A stretch of 64,000 nucleotides of DNA from Trichostrongylus colubriformis (lineage: Eukaryota > Nematoda > Chromadorea > Rhabditida > Trichostrongylidae), in contig OZ022261.1 in assembly GCA_963978905.1 (NCBI GenBank), positions 14,977,475-15,041,474 of the forward strand, read 5' to 3'. The notes under the pieces are model-generated. The model was given only the letters and a program-made list of their open reading frames with translations. It did not search any database and was not told the DNA's origin. Numbering within the stretch: position 1 is the first letter of the stretch; the number at the start of each line of letters is the position of its first letter. The position numbers and the translations under genes are program-made. Positions 35,901 to 46,620 of this stretch are shown here, in pieces.

Positions 35901-38900
35901 TTCTGCGAATTCGCGGAATCTTCAGTCACTAGCGCCACGGACAGATAGTTCGCAACGTATTTGCTCAAATATAACTTACAAGTGAGAAGGAACGAAACGG
36001 TGCAGACCACACCACTTAGACCGCGTTCATACCAGCGTGATTGGCGCATCGGCGAATTACTTAATGATACTCATCGATCGCCAACGTTTTGGGCGCATCG
36101 GCGCATGAGCGCATAGGCGCATCGGCGAATGTGCACAGGATACACATTGATCACAATTAGACGCCGGAGCGCCCATCACGATGGCTATGAACGCGGCCTT
36201 ATCCTGCGCGTCGCGGCAAATGCGACCTTTCCTTCAATAATCGAGGTTTCTTATAGTGTTTGTATTTTTACTGATTCTTGCTTGGTGAAGTATTCTAGAG
36301 CGGTTCTATGAAAATGTGCGCGTCGTGACCTGAGCATTTAGTTTTGTGTTCTTGAGGCTTATTTCAATCACACCTTGGGAACCTTCAAAGTAGTTATGTT
36401 TAGTTCTATGGTCGTGAGGACTTCAATGCTCGTCTACCACGGTTCGATGCTACATTGCTCAGTGAACGAACAGTGAAGGAACTCAGATATGCTGAATTTT
36501 CTCTCAATATTCTCTCAAATCGGGCTTCAACACAACCCGAGCTTTTGATCTCAACTGGGGTGAGACTAGAGCTTAAAGTTCTCTTTTGTCGAAAAACCGT
36601 TGACTACTGCAAAATGCTCTCTTAGGATGCTGTATTTGTGTGGAGAAAACACTGGGAAAAGATGGAGAACAGTTTGATGCGAATCCCTGACCGAACCGTC
36701 CTGTTGGTGGAAAGGTCGACGACGTACAAATTGGTAGTTGTTCCAAATTTATGCATTGGACCAAGTTTTGATTCCCCTTGTCCCCAGGTGGACAACAGAC
36801 GGCTTGAAACCGTTGCAGTTGATGGTCTCGTTCGTATTTTGGATGCCGCTGTACTTAATGGTGATGATGTTTCGGGTTTATTGTATTCTAAACGAATGGC
36901 GGCAGCCCAAAAATTCTGCCAAGCGTTGAAATTGGTAATTTTGGTTGCTTTTATGAATCTGATAAGTAGTGTCTGTAAACTGTGGTTTTAGATAGTTCCC
37001 AAAGTAAGACTGGGTTGGGGAAATCACGAACGATATGTGGTTCCACCTCAGTTGATAGTAGCTGGGGTGTATTCGTTTGACCAGTTGGCTCAGGTGAGTT
37101 CTGGCGTGATGTTACCAAATTCACTTGAAGCGCTTGCTATGTAGGTTCGTCGGAAATTCTCACGGGTACGTCATTCTGGCGAAGAGGTTCTCATTCACGA
37201 CAAAAATGGGCACTTGTTCATGTGTAAGGCAATCAGAGTAGCACGTCTTCTGAAAGGTTTTATTATTTTCGCTGATTTTTTTTTTTCGAATCTTAGGGTG
37301 CGAACAAGTTCAAAGTTATTGCAGAAGCGTGGAAAATGGGATGGTCATGTAGGCGTTCGATGAAATATGCTTTTTGTCCTCAACGGCCTGAGCACAGTTA
37401 CTTTGAACCCCAGTGGGAAGAGTGCGTTTTCTTTTCAGTTTTTTTTTTGTTATTTTTACTCACTATCAGTGGTTACATATTATTTCTATGCTTGCATAAT
37501 GAGTCTAACTTTTCTGCCATACCGTACACGGTTAAACACAGCATTAGGGATGATGTAGTTATTGGAAAATCCCTAAAAGAGGTCCTCACATGGAAAGTAT
37601 GGGCCTAAAACCTCATTTATAGCGAAATCCCAGTCGAAAAGCGCGCCCTGAGCTGTAGTGACAGCGTAGCGGTTAGCAGCGGACACCTTCGGATGACAGA
37701 CCCCGCCTCCAAGCGACGTGATACCTGGTTGGCAACGGTGAGAGCGGCCAAGGATATGCGGTGAGATCGAAGGTATTTCAGCGCGCTTTAGTTTTAGCTT
37801 GAAGCGTACACTAGGAAAAAGATGCTGTTGTATTTCTTAACATTCTCTGTTTACTTGACTGCATGCCAATGGAAATTTCGTTCGGAGGATTCGCCCCTTG
37901 ACGGGAAAGTCCGCGTTGAGGATCAGCGAGAGAAGGGGTCCTACTTCTCGGGTTTTTAACCATTTATCCGTTTTTCCACTGTTCTGTTACTAGGCATCCC
38001 GACTTTCAGATTCACTACTTCTTTTACTTCTCGTCCGAATTTCACCTAATGCTGCCTTTAAGCAAGTTGCCCCCGGCTGGTACGGCCCCATGCGAGGTTG
38101 GGTTCTGTGGACGCAGTTCGTTTGAGTAGTTGTAACCTTCATGGTTCTATCTATTACGTGTTTGAATGTGAGCCCCTTTTTTTGGCCGCGAAGTTGCAAA
38201 GGATGGCTCGAACCAATAAAAATTATTTTTTATAAGAGCAACTCGTTTCAATTCTTCTCATTAAGCATTCCATATCATCGGCTTCGTCGGATTTTTGAGA
38301 ATTTTCAACGCTTTGAGGTTACTCAATTTGAGAGCACCATGTGGAGTAACGAGGGAAGGTGATGTAGTCATATTTGCCGTCGCTTCGTTGAACATAGCCT
38401 GGAGTCCAAAACCTCGCTCCTGGATCAACCAAGCTTTCTGTTTTTTCCGAGTCGATGAAATGATACCAACTCGTCCGGACAGCAGCACTGGGGCCGCCGT
38501 CAGACTTCGCAATTTTGCAATTTCGCGATCTCGCGATTTTGCGTTTTTGCGGCTCCACTCGCGAAGTTGCGGCACTCCTCTCCCCCGAGTGACACTGTGC
38601 AGATCGGATGCCACTACGATTCAATTGAAATGTAATGAGTGGCGCATCCTAAATCAACATCTGCACAGTATTAAATGCTTTTATTGTTTGGTGTATTCGC
38701 TATTAGTCGCACGTTTTGACATGCACCATACATTCAAATGCTTTTCAAAGCCAATGAGTCAATGACTGCTCTGAGGTTGTTTGGCCTGATCAGTTCTGAT
38801 TCCTGGAACACGACATGGAGCTTCAAGACATTATCACGCCCTCATGGGATAATGTATTATAGTGGAAGGGAAAAGGTGAAGGAATCTAGTTAGGGCTGTG

Positions 38901-39019
38901 AAGAGTTCACTTTCTTTTCCAGGCACGAGTGTTGCTCGTCGTTCTGGGAAAGCGCAATGCCGTCAAAAAAGACGTCAAGACATGTTCCTATGCAGTGTAT
39001 ATTGGAGCTGGGAAAATAG
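29854..39019 (+). CDS. CMTR1: Cap-specific mRNA (nucleoside-2'-O-)methyltransferase 1
   Basis: It makes cap1 by 2'-O-methylating the first transcribed nucleotide of capped RNA in the nucleus, using SAM. Exons: 29854-29970 or 30063-30182 (G-patch), 30266-30333, 30395-30553, 30901-30975, 31027-31194, 33222-33384, 33457-33591, 33882-33955, 34269-34378, 34481-34567, 34622-34684, 35240-35392, 35438-35516, 35612-35737, 36404-36559, 36626-36733, 36788-36934, 36992-37093, 37145-37237, 37297-37421 and 38923-39019 (TAG). All junctions are GT-AG and phases agree, giving about 800 codons from the G-patch on (human total 835). Signatures: [24 protein letters not shown] (catalytic Lys region), [19 protein letters not shown] (SAM site), [15 protein letters not shown] (Asp), [13 protein letters not shown] (Lys), [13 protein letters not shown], and a degenerate WW-like end (EAWKMGWS...SFWES). 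No start codon or exon upstream of the G-patch was found. Introns carry four insertions. Confidence 0.9.
30063..30182 (+). CDS. CMTR1: CMTR1 G-patch exon, copy 2 (consensus form)
   Basis: This 120-bp exon starts 209 bp after copy 1 and is about 90% identical to it. It has a CTTCACAG acceptor and the same phase 1/phase 1 boundaries. It carries [18 protein letters not shown], which fits the G-patch consensus. Because both exons are multiples of 3 with symmetric phases, either or both can be spliced in without a frameshift. Confidence 0.8.
31433..32986 (+). mobile_element. Tc1/Tc3-like transposon in a CMTR1 intron
   Basis: The ends CAGTGCGTTTCATAATTATA and the complementary CAGCGCG form are flanked by TA on both sides (31431-31432 and 32987-32988). 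Second copies of the same end motif lie about 180 bp inside each end (31617-31645 and 32784-32811), the inverted-repeat/direct-repeat layout used by many Tc1 relatives. Transposase remnants are on the + strand. Confidence 0.85.
32300..32760 (+). pseudogene. Tc-type transposase C-terminal remnants
   Basis: Short pieces in different frames resemble the end of Tc1/Tc3 transposases: [13 protein letters not shown] (compare the SVMVWGxF block), RMDSRG, EDWNNI then [12 protein letters not shown] (compare the EEWxxI...LVxSMPxR block). Stops and frameshifts are numerous and no catalytic triad can be followed. It is inferred from piecewise similarity within Tc-like ends. Confidence 0.55.
33607..33839. 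mobile_element. Perfect-arm hairpin MITE, family P (copy 4), in a CMTR1 intron
   Basis: Two arms of 112 bp, identical by eye over their full length, surround a 9-base loop. The ends are GGCCGCGGTCATACTTTACG and its complement. It makes up most of the 290-bp intron between exons ending 33591 and starting 33882. It is flanked by TTT on both sides, a possible 3-bp target duplication. Confidence 0.9.
36017..36201. mobile_element. Palindromic MITE relative with GGCGCATCGGCG repeats, in a CMTR1 intron
   Basis: The ends GACCGCGTTCATAC and TATGAACGCGGCC are inverted, as in the variant at 10003. The inner part is a short array of GCGCATCGGCG-like units, also seen in the foldback at 51.4 kb. It lies in the intron 35738-36403. 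Confidence 0.6.
37532..38061. mobile_element. TTAA-type MITE, family Q (copy B), in the last CMTR1 intron
   Basis: It begins TTAAACACAGCATTAGGG and ends TAATGCTGCCTTTAA. The body aligns with copy A (12754-13313) over most of its length, including TCCCTA...AAGAGGTC, CTCACATGG, GGGCCTAA and GCGAAATCCCAG. It is diverged and slightly shorter (530 against 560 bp). Confidence 0.65.
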
Positions 39020-39954
39020 CTGTAAGTGTTTCGGAACGTGAAGGCGTAGGTGAATTGAGTAAATGAATGGATTTTAGTATTGGATAACTATGGACCCCGT
39101 GTCATTCTCGAGAACGACTCGCACAAAAGTGGACCAACTGTCAATTCAGTGCTGCGAGAAGTTGCAGAGACAGATAAACAGTGTGGAAAGAGTGTGACTG
39201 CGTAACGTAAAGCATAGATTGATAACTAATGAAATTAGTTCTTTGTTAAGTTTTGGTACTCCCTAAGTTTTCATATTATCTAGTTAGTTGCAGTTGTCGA
39301 TATACATATAGGCTACATTGATCTTTCAAATGGCACTTCAATTCATTTGATTGTATGTCATAGCATTATGAGATCGTAAGCATCGGGTGTCACTGTATGG
39401 TACAGAATCATGCCTTTTTACTTGCTCTTTTTTGTGTCTTTGCTCCTGAAAAAGGTTATTCGTTGTCTAGTAAGTCCACCCACTATGCACACCCAACTCG
39501 GGGACGTTTGTTATCAATTGCACAAATACGATATTTCTGCGGTAAGCGGTGTCCTTGTCTGCAAAAAGATGATACACAGCAGAGAAAATGGAATGAACGT
39601 GAGGAACGCTGCCAACCACCAGTGCTGAAATGAAAACATTTAATTTTGTTAAAGAAATGAAAACAGGACGAAACGAACGTGATTTAGTAGCCTAATGAAT
39701 AAATAGGCGCAAGGTACGATCGCCGCTCATGTTACGCAGTACACGCAATTCCCACCGGGTCCAGCCATCTGGCGCACAAACGTCGCGCACGCAGCCCCGA
39801 CACGAACTCCTTATTGGCCGCGGCGGCTCACTGGTGGTCCTTGCTAACCGGCTACCGCGAAAAGGTCACTCATGGGATGGGAGTGCTGTCGCAGACCTGG
39901 TGCTTGGGGCACAGGAATGCTCGTACATAAGTTGGCCGGTGTGCACCATTGCTC

Positions 39955-40957
39955 TCACAGGTGAAGGTATTTACTTCCCATGGAACTCTGAAATGAGACC
40001 CGGGGGATCGATAGAGTTTCGAATGCTGATTATAACTGTGGAAACCAAAATTGCCAAATGGCATCCTGAAGCATGTTACGAGGGGTCGAAGTTTGCCTGT
40101 GACTTGCCTGTGACACCTCAATGGCGAGGCGCTTCGTCATCAGCATGAGCATGTTTCATTGTCAGTAAGTGCTTTACTTTCACTTCTAAACGTTTCCTTG
40201 TATGATATTCGCGCGTAGGGGGTCGAATTACCCCTCCGTGCGAATTTCCAGTCGGATCCAGTTTTTGGCCCAACTTCGGAAAGTTAGGGGTGGCCAGGGG
40301 TTGAGTAGGAGTTTTTGAATTTCCTTCCACAAAAAATCCTGCAAGCTGAACAAGATGACCTAAACATACCTATCACACTTGCCCATCACACTAAACGCAT
40401 GTAACAAGCGCCAAATAAGAGCATATGCTGGGCAAGGGTCAACGACTACTCCTTTGTTAAATGGGTTTCCAGCCAATAGCCCATCAATTTTTCCGAGATT
40501 TGGACAAATTCTCGAATTGGCTGAAACCCTGATCCATGGGGTAATTTGATCCCCTGGACACGAAAATCACACAGGTTTTGCGTGAAAACGTATGGCTCGC
40601 GCGCTATGGGCTTCCAAACATACCATGAAATGGTTTTTTTCTTCAGAAAAACCTTCATAACTTCATTCAGGTAATTGTTCGACAGATTCTAAGTACAGAT
40701 TTGAGATCAGCATCTAAAAGCGCGTAGAGTGGTGTGTCTCATTGCAAATAGCCATGTCGACAAACCGTCTGATGGCAAAGTGCCTCGCCAATGAGGTGTC
40801 ACAGACAAACTTTGACCCCTCGTAACTCGCTTCAGATGCCATTGGCAATTTTAGTTTTCACATTTATAATCAGCGTTCGAAGCTCTATCGATCCCCCCGG
40901 GTCTCATTTCGAAGTTTCATGGGAAGTAAAATACCTTCCCTTGTCAGAGTAAGAGTA
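39955..40957. repeat. Large foldback repeat, family R (copy B), complete
   Basis: The left arm at 39961-40130 (AGGTATTTACTTCCCATG, GAGACCCGGGGGATCGATAG, GCGAGGCGC) returns inverted at 40790-40950. The centre includes a GTCGAATTACCCCTCC-like stretch and matches copy A's centre in reverse. No transposase was seen. The ~1 kb element begins about 930 bp after the CMTR1 stop. Confidence 0.75.
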
Positions 40958-41189
40958 GTCTTGTGGACCAGGACACCTGCTCCGATACCATCTATTGTAC
41001 TGGCTCACAATAGAGAATGCAGCAACGGAAGATGAAGTGATGAGGTTGACGCGTATAAACTCAGTTTGCACTAAATGTATATGTTCACGTGTTGTATTCC
41101 ATTATATTAAGGTTTCGTCTCCTTGCTTTGCACATGTAACCATTGTGTACGTTTTCGGTCATGTGACAACATGGAATGTTGTACTGGGG

Positions 41190-41935
41190 CTTCTGATAAG
41201 GCAGGGCGACAAACTCCAGGGTGACCAGGGTCTGTCTGTCCGTCCCTCTGTCTGCTACGAAATCAGGCGTAACATGAAAGATAACCTGTGGAGATAGGGA
41301 CAAGTTTGAGATGGATGGGGCATGGGACAAGAAGTAAAGAGCATCTATGGACGAAGTTAAGCTCCGCCCATGGTGGGCGGACGTGCACTAGAATGTTCCA
41401 TTTTTAGACTGAAAATTATTAATTGGGTACTAGTATGACACAAACGTGACCAAAAATGGGTTAAGATCAGCGAAGAGTTCCTGAAAGTCATGAAAGAGAC
41501 GTAGGCACGGTAGTGTGGTATGTACAACAAAAACCCATAACTCGGTTCGAACGTGGCATAAAGTCAAGCAAACAATCGGTGGAAATGACCAATGTTCATG
41601 CTATCTTGAACACGCTTGAAACAGGCGAAAACGCGCCTATATTATCTCTGAAATAATCTGGACTGAGAGGAAAAGGAATTTGGTCAGTAGTAGTTGGAGC
41701 CATGGAAGGGCGAGGCGTTTGTGGGCAGAGCTCCTACAGAAGTGGCCGGTGCTTTGGCATTACAAGAAAACAAGCCGTGGAAATGGAGTAAATTCCGGAA
41801 AGGGTAGGGCACACATGTACCAGGCTAAGCCTCACCCACGGTGGGCGGAGTGTGCACTGGAATACTCTTTCCTCAAGAAAAAAAAAGCAATTTCGATCGA
41901 CTCACTGGCGCCCATGGTGTAACGCTCACAGTGCC
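41190..41935. repeat. Complex repeat with GGGCGG palindromes (outlier of the 50-54 kb family)
   Basis: It contains CAAACTCCAGGGTGACCAGG, GTCTGTCTGTCC, and two short palindromic motifs, CTCCGCCCATGGTGGGCGGA (41365-41384) and CACCCACGGTGGGCGGAGTG. The same motifs recur many times between 50.6 and 53.8 kb. Confidence 0.6.
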
Positions 41936-41948
41936 AACTCGTCTTATA

Positions 41949-42846
41949 TTAGGTTGTAAGGAAAGTTTTGGCCGGTTTTTGAAATTTCAACTTCGAGAGA
42001 TCATAACTCGGCTCAGATTGCATCTTTTCTCACAGAATAAGCACCATTAGATTCGCTACACTCTTGGCAACACTATGCATACCTACATATCTTAATTTGA
42101 TAAAGGGCTGATGATTTATATTGCGCGAAATGAAAAAAAGTCGACTCCAAATCGCCACTCTTTCTAAACACACTGCTACTGAAAGAGCTGGCCAGATGTT
42201 TTGGAAAGTGGGGCGTAGTTAGCGCTAGATCTGATGAACATGATAGACGAGTAAGGGCCTTACCCCGCAACTGCTTCAATTAGTGGAATAGGATTTGTGA
42301 AAAATGGGCTTGCGCATGACTACCGTGAGAGGTCCCGCGGCACCCATTTTTTTGGATTTTTCCAAATCAAGGCCACTTGAGGTGGTCAACTAAGGTTGCT
42401 TGTTGAAGGCCAGTACTTGTGGATATCCCCTGCAAATATGAACGCTCATCGCCTTCTGCCGTTTAAGTTAAAGCGATTTGATCAACTGAAAATCCAAGCA
42501 GCTCGTTCTCATTTCTGCACTTCTGAAACCAGAGACAAAGTGTTCCATCCAATGCTTCACCCCCTCCTCTTGCAGTATTCACATTTGTGGTCCTCTTCGC
42601 TGGGACTCGGCTAAGCAAGAACCCTGAGGTGAAGTCATCTTAAAAGTGCCATTTTCGCAGCACTTTAAAATTTCCCTAATAATTCGAAAACCTTGTGGCA
42701 TTCCAAATAAAACATATATTCTGAAAGAGAAACTTTTTGTCTATCTAACGAGCACAATATGTCAGCTGATTCATGTTGACGCGCTCTGATATTAAAATTT
42801 ATCCTGTGAACGCGAAAAAGCGGCCAGAACTTTCCTTACAACCTAA
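41949..42846 (-). mobile_element. Degenerate mariner-like element, family C (copy 3)
   Basis: It has both ends (TTAGGTTGTAAGGAAAGTTT and its complement), is 898 bp long and is very similar to copy 1 in opposite orientation. The - strand frames show SSDLALTTPHFPKHL and VFRKSGDLEST. Its right end is separated by only TATA from the next mariner, so the two insertions share a duplicated TA target. Confidence 0.8.
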
Positions 42847-42962
42847 TATATTAGGTTGTCCCAAAAGTCTTGTAGGATTTCTACCATTTTTCATTATTTT
42901 TTCTTCCAACAAACAACAATTAAGCAGCAACGTATTCACCATTGTTACCGATAACACTCTGA

Positions 42963-43040
42963 GGCAAGGATAGCCGAGTGGTTAAGGGTGCAGACTCAAG
43001 TCTGCACTTAGAAAGAGCCAGTGAGTTCGATCCCTGCCGG
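42963..43040 (+). promoter_or_regulatory. tRNA-Leu-derived pol III-type promoter at LINE 5' end
   Basis: The A box TAGCCGAGTGGTT, anticodon-arm-like GCAGACTCAAGTCTGC (compare CAGACTCAAG in tRNA-Leu-CAA) and B box GAGTTCGATCC (43023-43033) are spaced as in a type II tRNA. The T arm does not pair well and the element is not a functional tRNA gene. The same head starts the SINE-like copy at 14650. Confidence 0.7.
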
Positions 43041-43140
43041 GGCACTACCATGCCTTGCAAAAATTGCAAAAATGGTGACGATACCAGCGTCAGGCCCAGG
43101 TTGACAGGCCGGCTGATGGACAAACCTCGTCACATCAAAA

Positions 43141-44916
43141 ATGTCTAAAGTCGCACAAAGAATCAGTTATAAGGCTAGGACGTCACCCGGAAGTGACGCG
43201 CAGGACCCCCGCCCGAGTTCTGCGTTCAGTATGCGAGGGCTACCGAGAGTTGAACGACCTCGGCCAAAGAAGCTAGTTCGAATTGGGACTCTGAATGTGG
43301 GATCACTCAACGGAAAGTCCCGAGAGGTTGCTGACCTCATGAAACGCAGGAAAATCGAAGTCCTCTGTCTGCAAGAGACCCGCTGGAAAGGGTCCAAGGC
43401 GAGAGAGATTGGGGAAGGTGTCAAGCTCTTCTACAACGGATTAGACACCAAACGGAATGGAGTTGCTATCGCGGTAGCGGAATCTCTCAAAGATTGCGTC
43501 TCTGCCGTAAATAGGATCAGCGATCGAATAATGGCTGTGAGGATAGACACCAGGATTGGATACTGGACCATAATAACCGTGTATGTACCGCAAGCCGGTT
43601 GCTTTGAACGCGAAAAGGACGAGTTCTATTTCAGCCTTGACGAAGCCATCAGATCAGTTCCGGAGAGCGACTACCTCACCGTGGCAGGTGATCTGAATGG
43701 TCATGTCGGAAGAGATAGAAGAGGTCTGGAACGAGTGCACGGAGGCAAAGGAGTGGGAATAAGAAACGCTGAGGGAGAGAGGGTTCTCGACCTGGCATCA
43801 GCCCATGACTTAGCAGTTTGCAGCACGTTCTTCGCAAAAAGAGAGACGCAAAAGATGACCTACAGCAGTGGGGGAAGGCAAACGGAAATAGACCATGTTC
43901 TCGTATGAAGACCGGCCCTCAAAACTGTAAAAGACGTCAAAGTACCGCCGGGAGAAGAGCTGGCAACTCAGCACAAGCCTCTCTTAGCTGACATTGCCAT
44001 AGAGCTTCCCAAGAAGACAAGGGTGAAAACCGAAAGAAGGATCCGGTGATGGAGACTACACAAAAAGGAAAGGAACGACCTCAAGAGAAGAGTGCTAGAA
44101 ATGGGCCTTCCAGATCCTTGCGGTTCGATCCAGGAGACGTGGAAAGGAGCGGTACAGGTCGTTCTACAATGCGCCAAGGAAACACTAGGCGAGACCCGAG
44201 GCGGCTTCAGAGGTGATAAAGAGGCGTGGTTCTGGAACGAAGAAGTTTAGCGGGTAGTGAAGCAGAAAAAGAGTGCTTACAAACGCTGGCAGAAAACGCG
44301 GAGCCCAGAAGATTTCGTCAACTACAAAAGTTGCAAGAAGCTCGCCAAGGCCGCCGTAGCCAAAGCGAAGAACACCGAGATGGATGCCCTGTACGAGAAA
44401 CTGGACGGTAAAGACGCTGATAAGTTCGCCTTCCGGCTGGCTAAAGCCCGACATCGGGCCACTCAAGACATTAGAATGGTGAAAACCGTCAAAAGTAGCG
44501 AAGGTGCCATCCTAAGGAAGCCAGACGAGGTTAAAAAGAGGTGGCGGGAATACTTCAACGAGCTACTGAATGAGGAGTTCCCCCGCAGAGAAAGACCACA
44601 AAAAGAGGCAACGGCTGGTCCCATCCCATCCTGGACAGACGAAGAAGTACGTCAAACTGGGGAAGATGAAAGTAGGGAAGGCGGCTGGTCCGGACGGGAT
44701 ACCGGTAGAGGCTTGGAAAGCCCTTGGAGAGCACGGTGTATGGTGGCTCACTCGGTTCCTCAATACGGTGTCTGCGCAAGGAAAGATTCCGGATGCCTGG
44801 AGGACCAGTACCATTGTGCCGATCTTCAAACAGAAAGGAGACGCAATGAAGTGTTCCAACTACCGAGGGATCAAGCTGACCGCGCATACCATGAAGCTAT
44901 ACGAGCGATTGGTTGA
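43141..44916 (+). pseudogene. LINE apurinic-type endonuclease and linker
   Basis: Starting at ATG 43141, the frame carries the endonuclease landmarks in order: IGTLNVGSLNG, LCLQETRWKG, GVAIAV, TVYVPQAG, VAGDLNGHVGRD and EIDHVLV. This enzyme nicks target DNA to prime reverse transcription. A TGA at 43906 interrupts it. The same frame continues, with further stops near 44047 and 44248, through a basic linker (KSAYKRWQKTRSPEDF, FAFRLAKARHRATQDIRMVK) to about 44650. There the RT frame takes over by a single-base shift. Confidence 0.85.
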
Positions 44917-46081
44917 CCTGAGACTCAGGGACATGGTTCCAATCTCTCAGGAGCAGTTCGGCTTCATGCCGGGAAAGTCGACGACGGATGCAATCTTCAT
45001 CGTCCGACAAGTCATGGAGAAGTACCGAGAAAAGCGCCGGCCATGCTACCTGGCCTTCCTCGACCTACAGAAGGCTTTCGACCGCCTTCCTCGACCCGTG
45101 ATCTGGAGAGCTCTTCGAGAACGGAATGTACCCGAACACCTGATCTCTCTCGTAAGGGATATGTACGATGGCGCTAAAGCGGTCGTACGCACTCCGCACG
45201 GGCAGACTCGTGAAGTGGACATTACGGTAGGGGTGCATCAAGGGTCAGCCCTGAGTCCGTTCCTCTTCCTGCTCACTCTAGATGCCATGGTTAAAGATCT
45301 CATGGACGGACCGCTAAAGACCATGCTCTACGCTGACGACATTGCCCTGATCGCAGATAGCAGAGAAGAACTCCAGACCAAAGTTCAGAAGTGGCAGGAA
45401 GTGCTTGCGGGGAATGGTCTTCGACTGAACGTAAAGAAGACCAAATTCCTGAGCTCAGAAGAAGGTACAGAGGTAATCGTGGACCTTCACGGTGAAAACA
45501 TAGAAAGGGTCAAGGAATTCCGGTACCTGGGGAGCGATCTAGCTGCTGAAGGTGCTGTGGACCAGGCAGTGAAGTCTCGAATAAATGCGGCATAGCTGAA
45601 ATGGCGAGAGACTTCTGGAATCCTCTGCGATAGACGGTGCTCCAGAACCCTCAAGGGTAAGGTGTACCGAGCGGTGGTGAGGCCAGCAATGCTGTACGGG
45701 AGCGAGTGTTGGTCCACATCAAAGAGCCACGAAAGGCAGCTTCACACCGCAGAAATGAGGATGCTCAGATGGGCTTGCGGCTGGACAAAACTGGACAAGG
45801 TCAGAAATGAGGACGTGAGAGCGGTCATGCAGACGGCCCCTGTCCAGCTGAAGGTGAAAGAGCAGCGGCTACGATGGTACGGGCACGTGCTTAGAAGGCC
45901 AGAAAATCACCCAATAAGAAAGGCTCTAGAGTTGGAAGTCTCCGGCCGGCGACCACGGGGAGCCCCAAAGAAGAGTTGGAAAGATGTCATTAAGAAGGAC
46001 CTCACCGATATAGAGGCCACAACAGTGGATGCCTTGGACAGAAACAAAAGCGACGTATGTCAAAGGTTGCGGACCCCGTGA
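44570..46081 (+). pseudogene. LINE reverse transcriptase
   Basis: The RT motifs are intact in one frame: GKAAGPDGIPVEAWKAL, IVPIFKQKGD, NYRGIKL, EQFGFMPGKSTTDAIF, LAFLDLQKAFDRLP (motif A), VHQGSALSPFLF (motif B), MLYADDIALIA (motif C, YADD catalytic pair) and LNVKKTKFL. A TAG at 45593-45595 cuts the frame. The remainder continues in the same frame from 45596 with MLYGSECW, MRMLRWACGWT and LRWYGHVLRR, ending at TGA 46079-46081. The true reading probably begins near 44650, where it joins the endonuclease frame. Apart from the stop and the frameshift, all catalytic residues look preserved. Confidence 0.88.
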
Positions 46082-46138
46082 CGGCGCGGGATTAACGCCA
46101 GGGAGAAGAAGAAGAAGAAGAAGACCGATAACACTCTG

Positions 46139-46620
46139 CCACCTCATAGGTAAATCGTTGATTCCCTCCTCCCGGAACCCTGAGTTCTGGGAGTCGATGA
46201 AGTCAGCGGTCGCCTTTGTAAGCATGCCAATCAACGAATTTTCTCTTGGCCAGGAAGGATTCAAGAGGAAGGGTAAGGTGATAGACAGAAGGGGCAATGT
46301 CTGGAGAGCATGGCCTGCAGGGCAGGACATCCCAGCCGAGCTCGTGTAGCTTGGCCTGGGTACTTTTCGTGAAATCGGAGGGGGCGTCGTCATGGGAGGG
46401 TGACCGCGGACCTTTTTTGAGCTTTTCTTGAACAGCGACGGCGACCTGCTGGAGCTGGAGGGCATAAGGTAGCGGTGACTGTCTCGCCTTGTGCCGGCAC
46501 CTCATGGAAAAGCATTCTTTAGGCGTCGCAGTAGTAGCACAGTCCTGAGCGTAGTTTGTCTTCCATGTCAATGTCGCTGTTGCTGAAGCTGATGAAGCAG
46601 CGGCGCAAGGTCTCGTAGCT
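46139..46620 (-). pseudogene. mariner transposase (family B), - strand remnant
   Basis: On the - strand the broken frame reads LHELGWDVLPCRPCSPDIAP and LESFLAKRKFVDW, equivalent to the + strand remnant at 19.7 kb. The N-terminal half is missing here too, so the two family B copies may share one deleted progenitor. Confidence 0.7.

Larger units (their letters stand above)
42962..46123 (+). mobile_element. Full-length APE-type LINE with tRNA-Leu-like head
   Basis: It is flanked by a 15-bp target duplication (ACCGATAACACTCTG at 42947-42961 and 46124-46138), which shows the insertion is complete: 3162 bp. Order: tRNA-like head (42963-43040), endonuclease ORF, linker, reverse transcriptase, C-terminal Zn-less domain, and a 3' end with (GAA)n. 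It is RTE-like in size and tail. Few inactivating changes (premature stops at about 43906, 44047, 44248 and 45593 and one frameshift near 44650) suggest it is fairly young. It splits the family B mariner. Confidence 0.9.

Noticed and set aside
39022..39205. Extra CMTR1 exon after GTAAGT at 39022 (open from 39078 to TAA at 39205)
   Set aside because: In the frame set by the upstream exons (phase 2 join at 37421/38923) the stop at 39017-39019 comes first, and that frame gives the expected HxC...FWE ending. It could be UTR splicing.
39729..40148. 139-codon + strand frame downstream of CMTR1
   Set aside because: It runs into the left arm of foldback family R and has no domain.
42963..43040. Genuine tRNA-Leu gene
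   Set aside because: The T arm does not pair, and the sequence is the start of a LINE with a target duplication. The same holds for 14650-14730.
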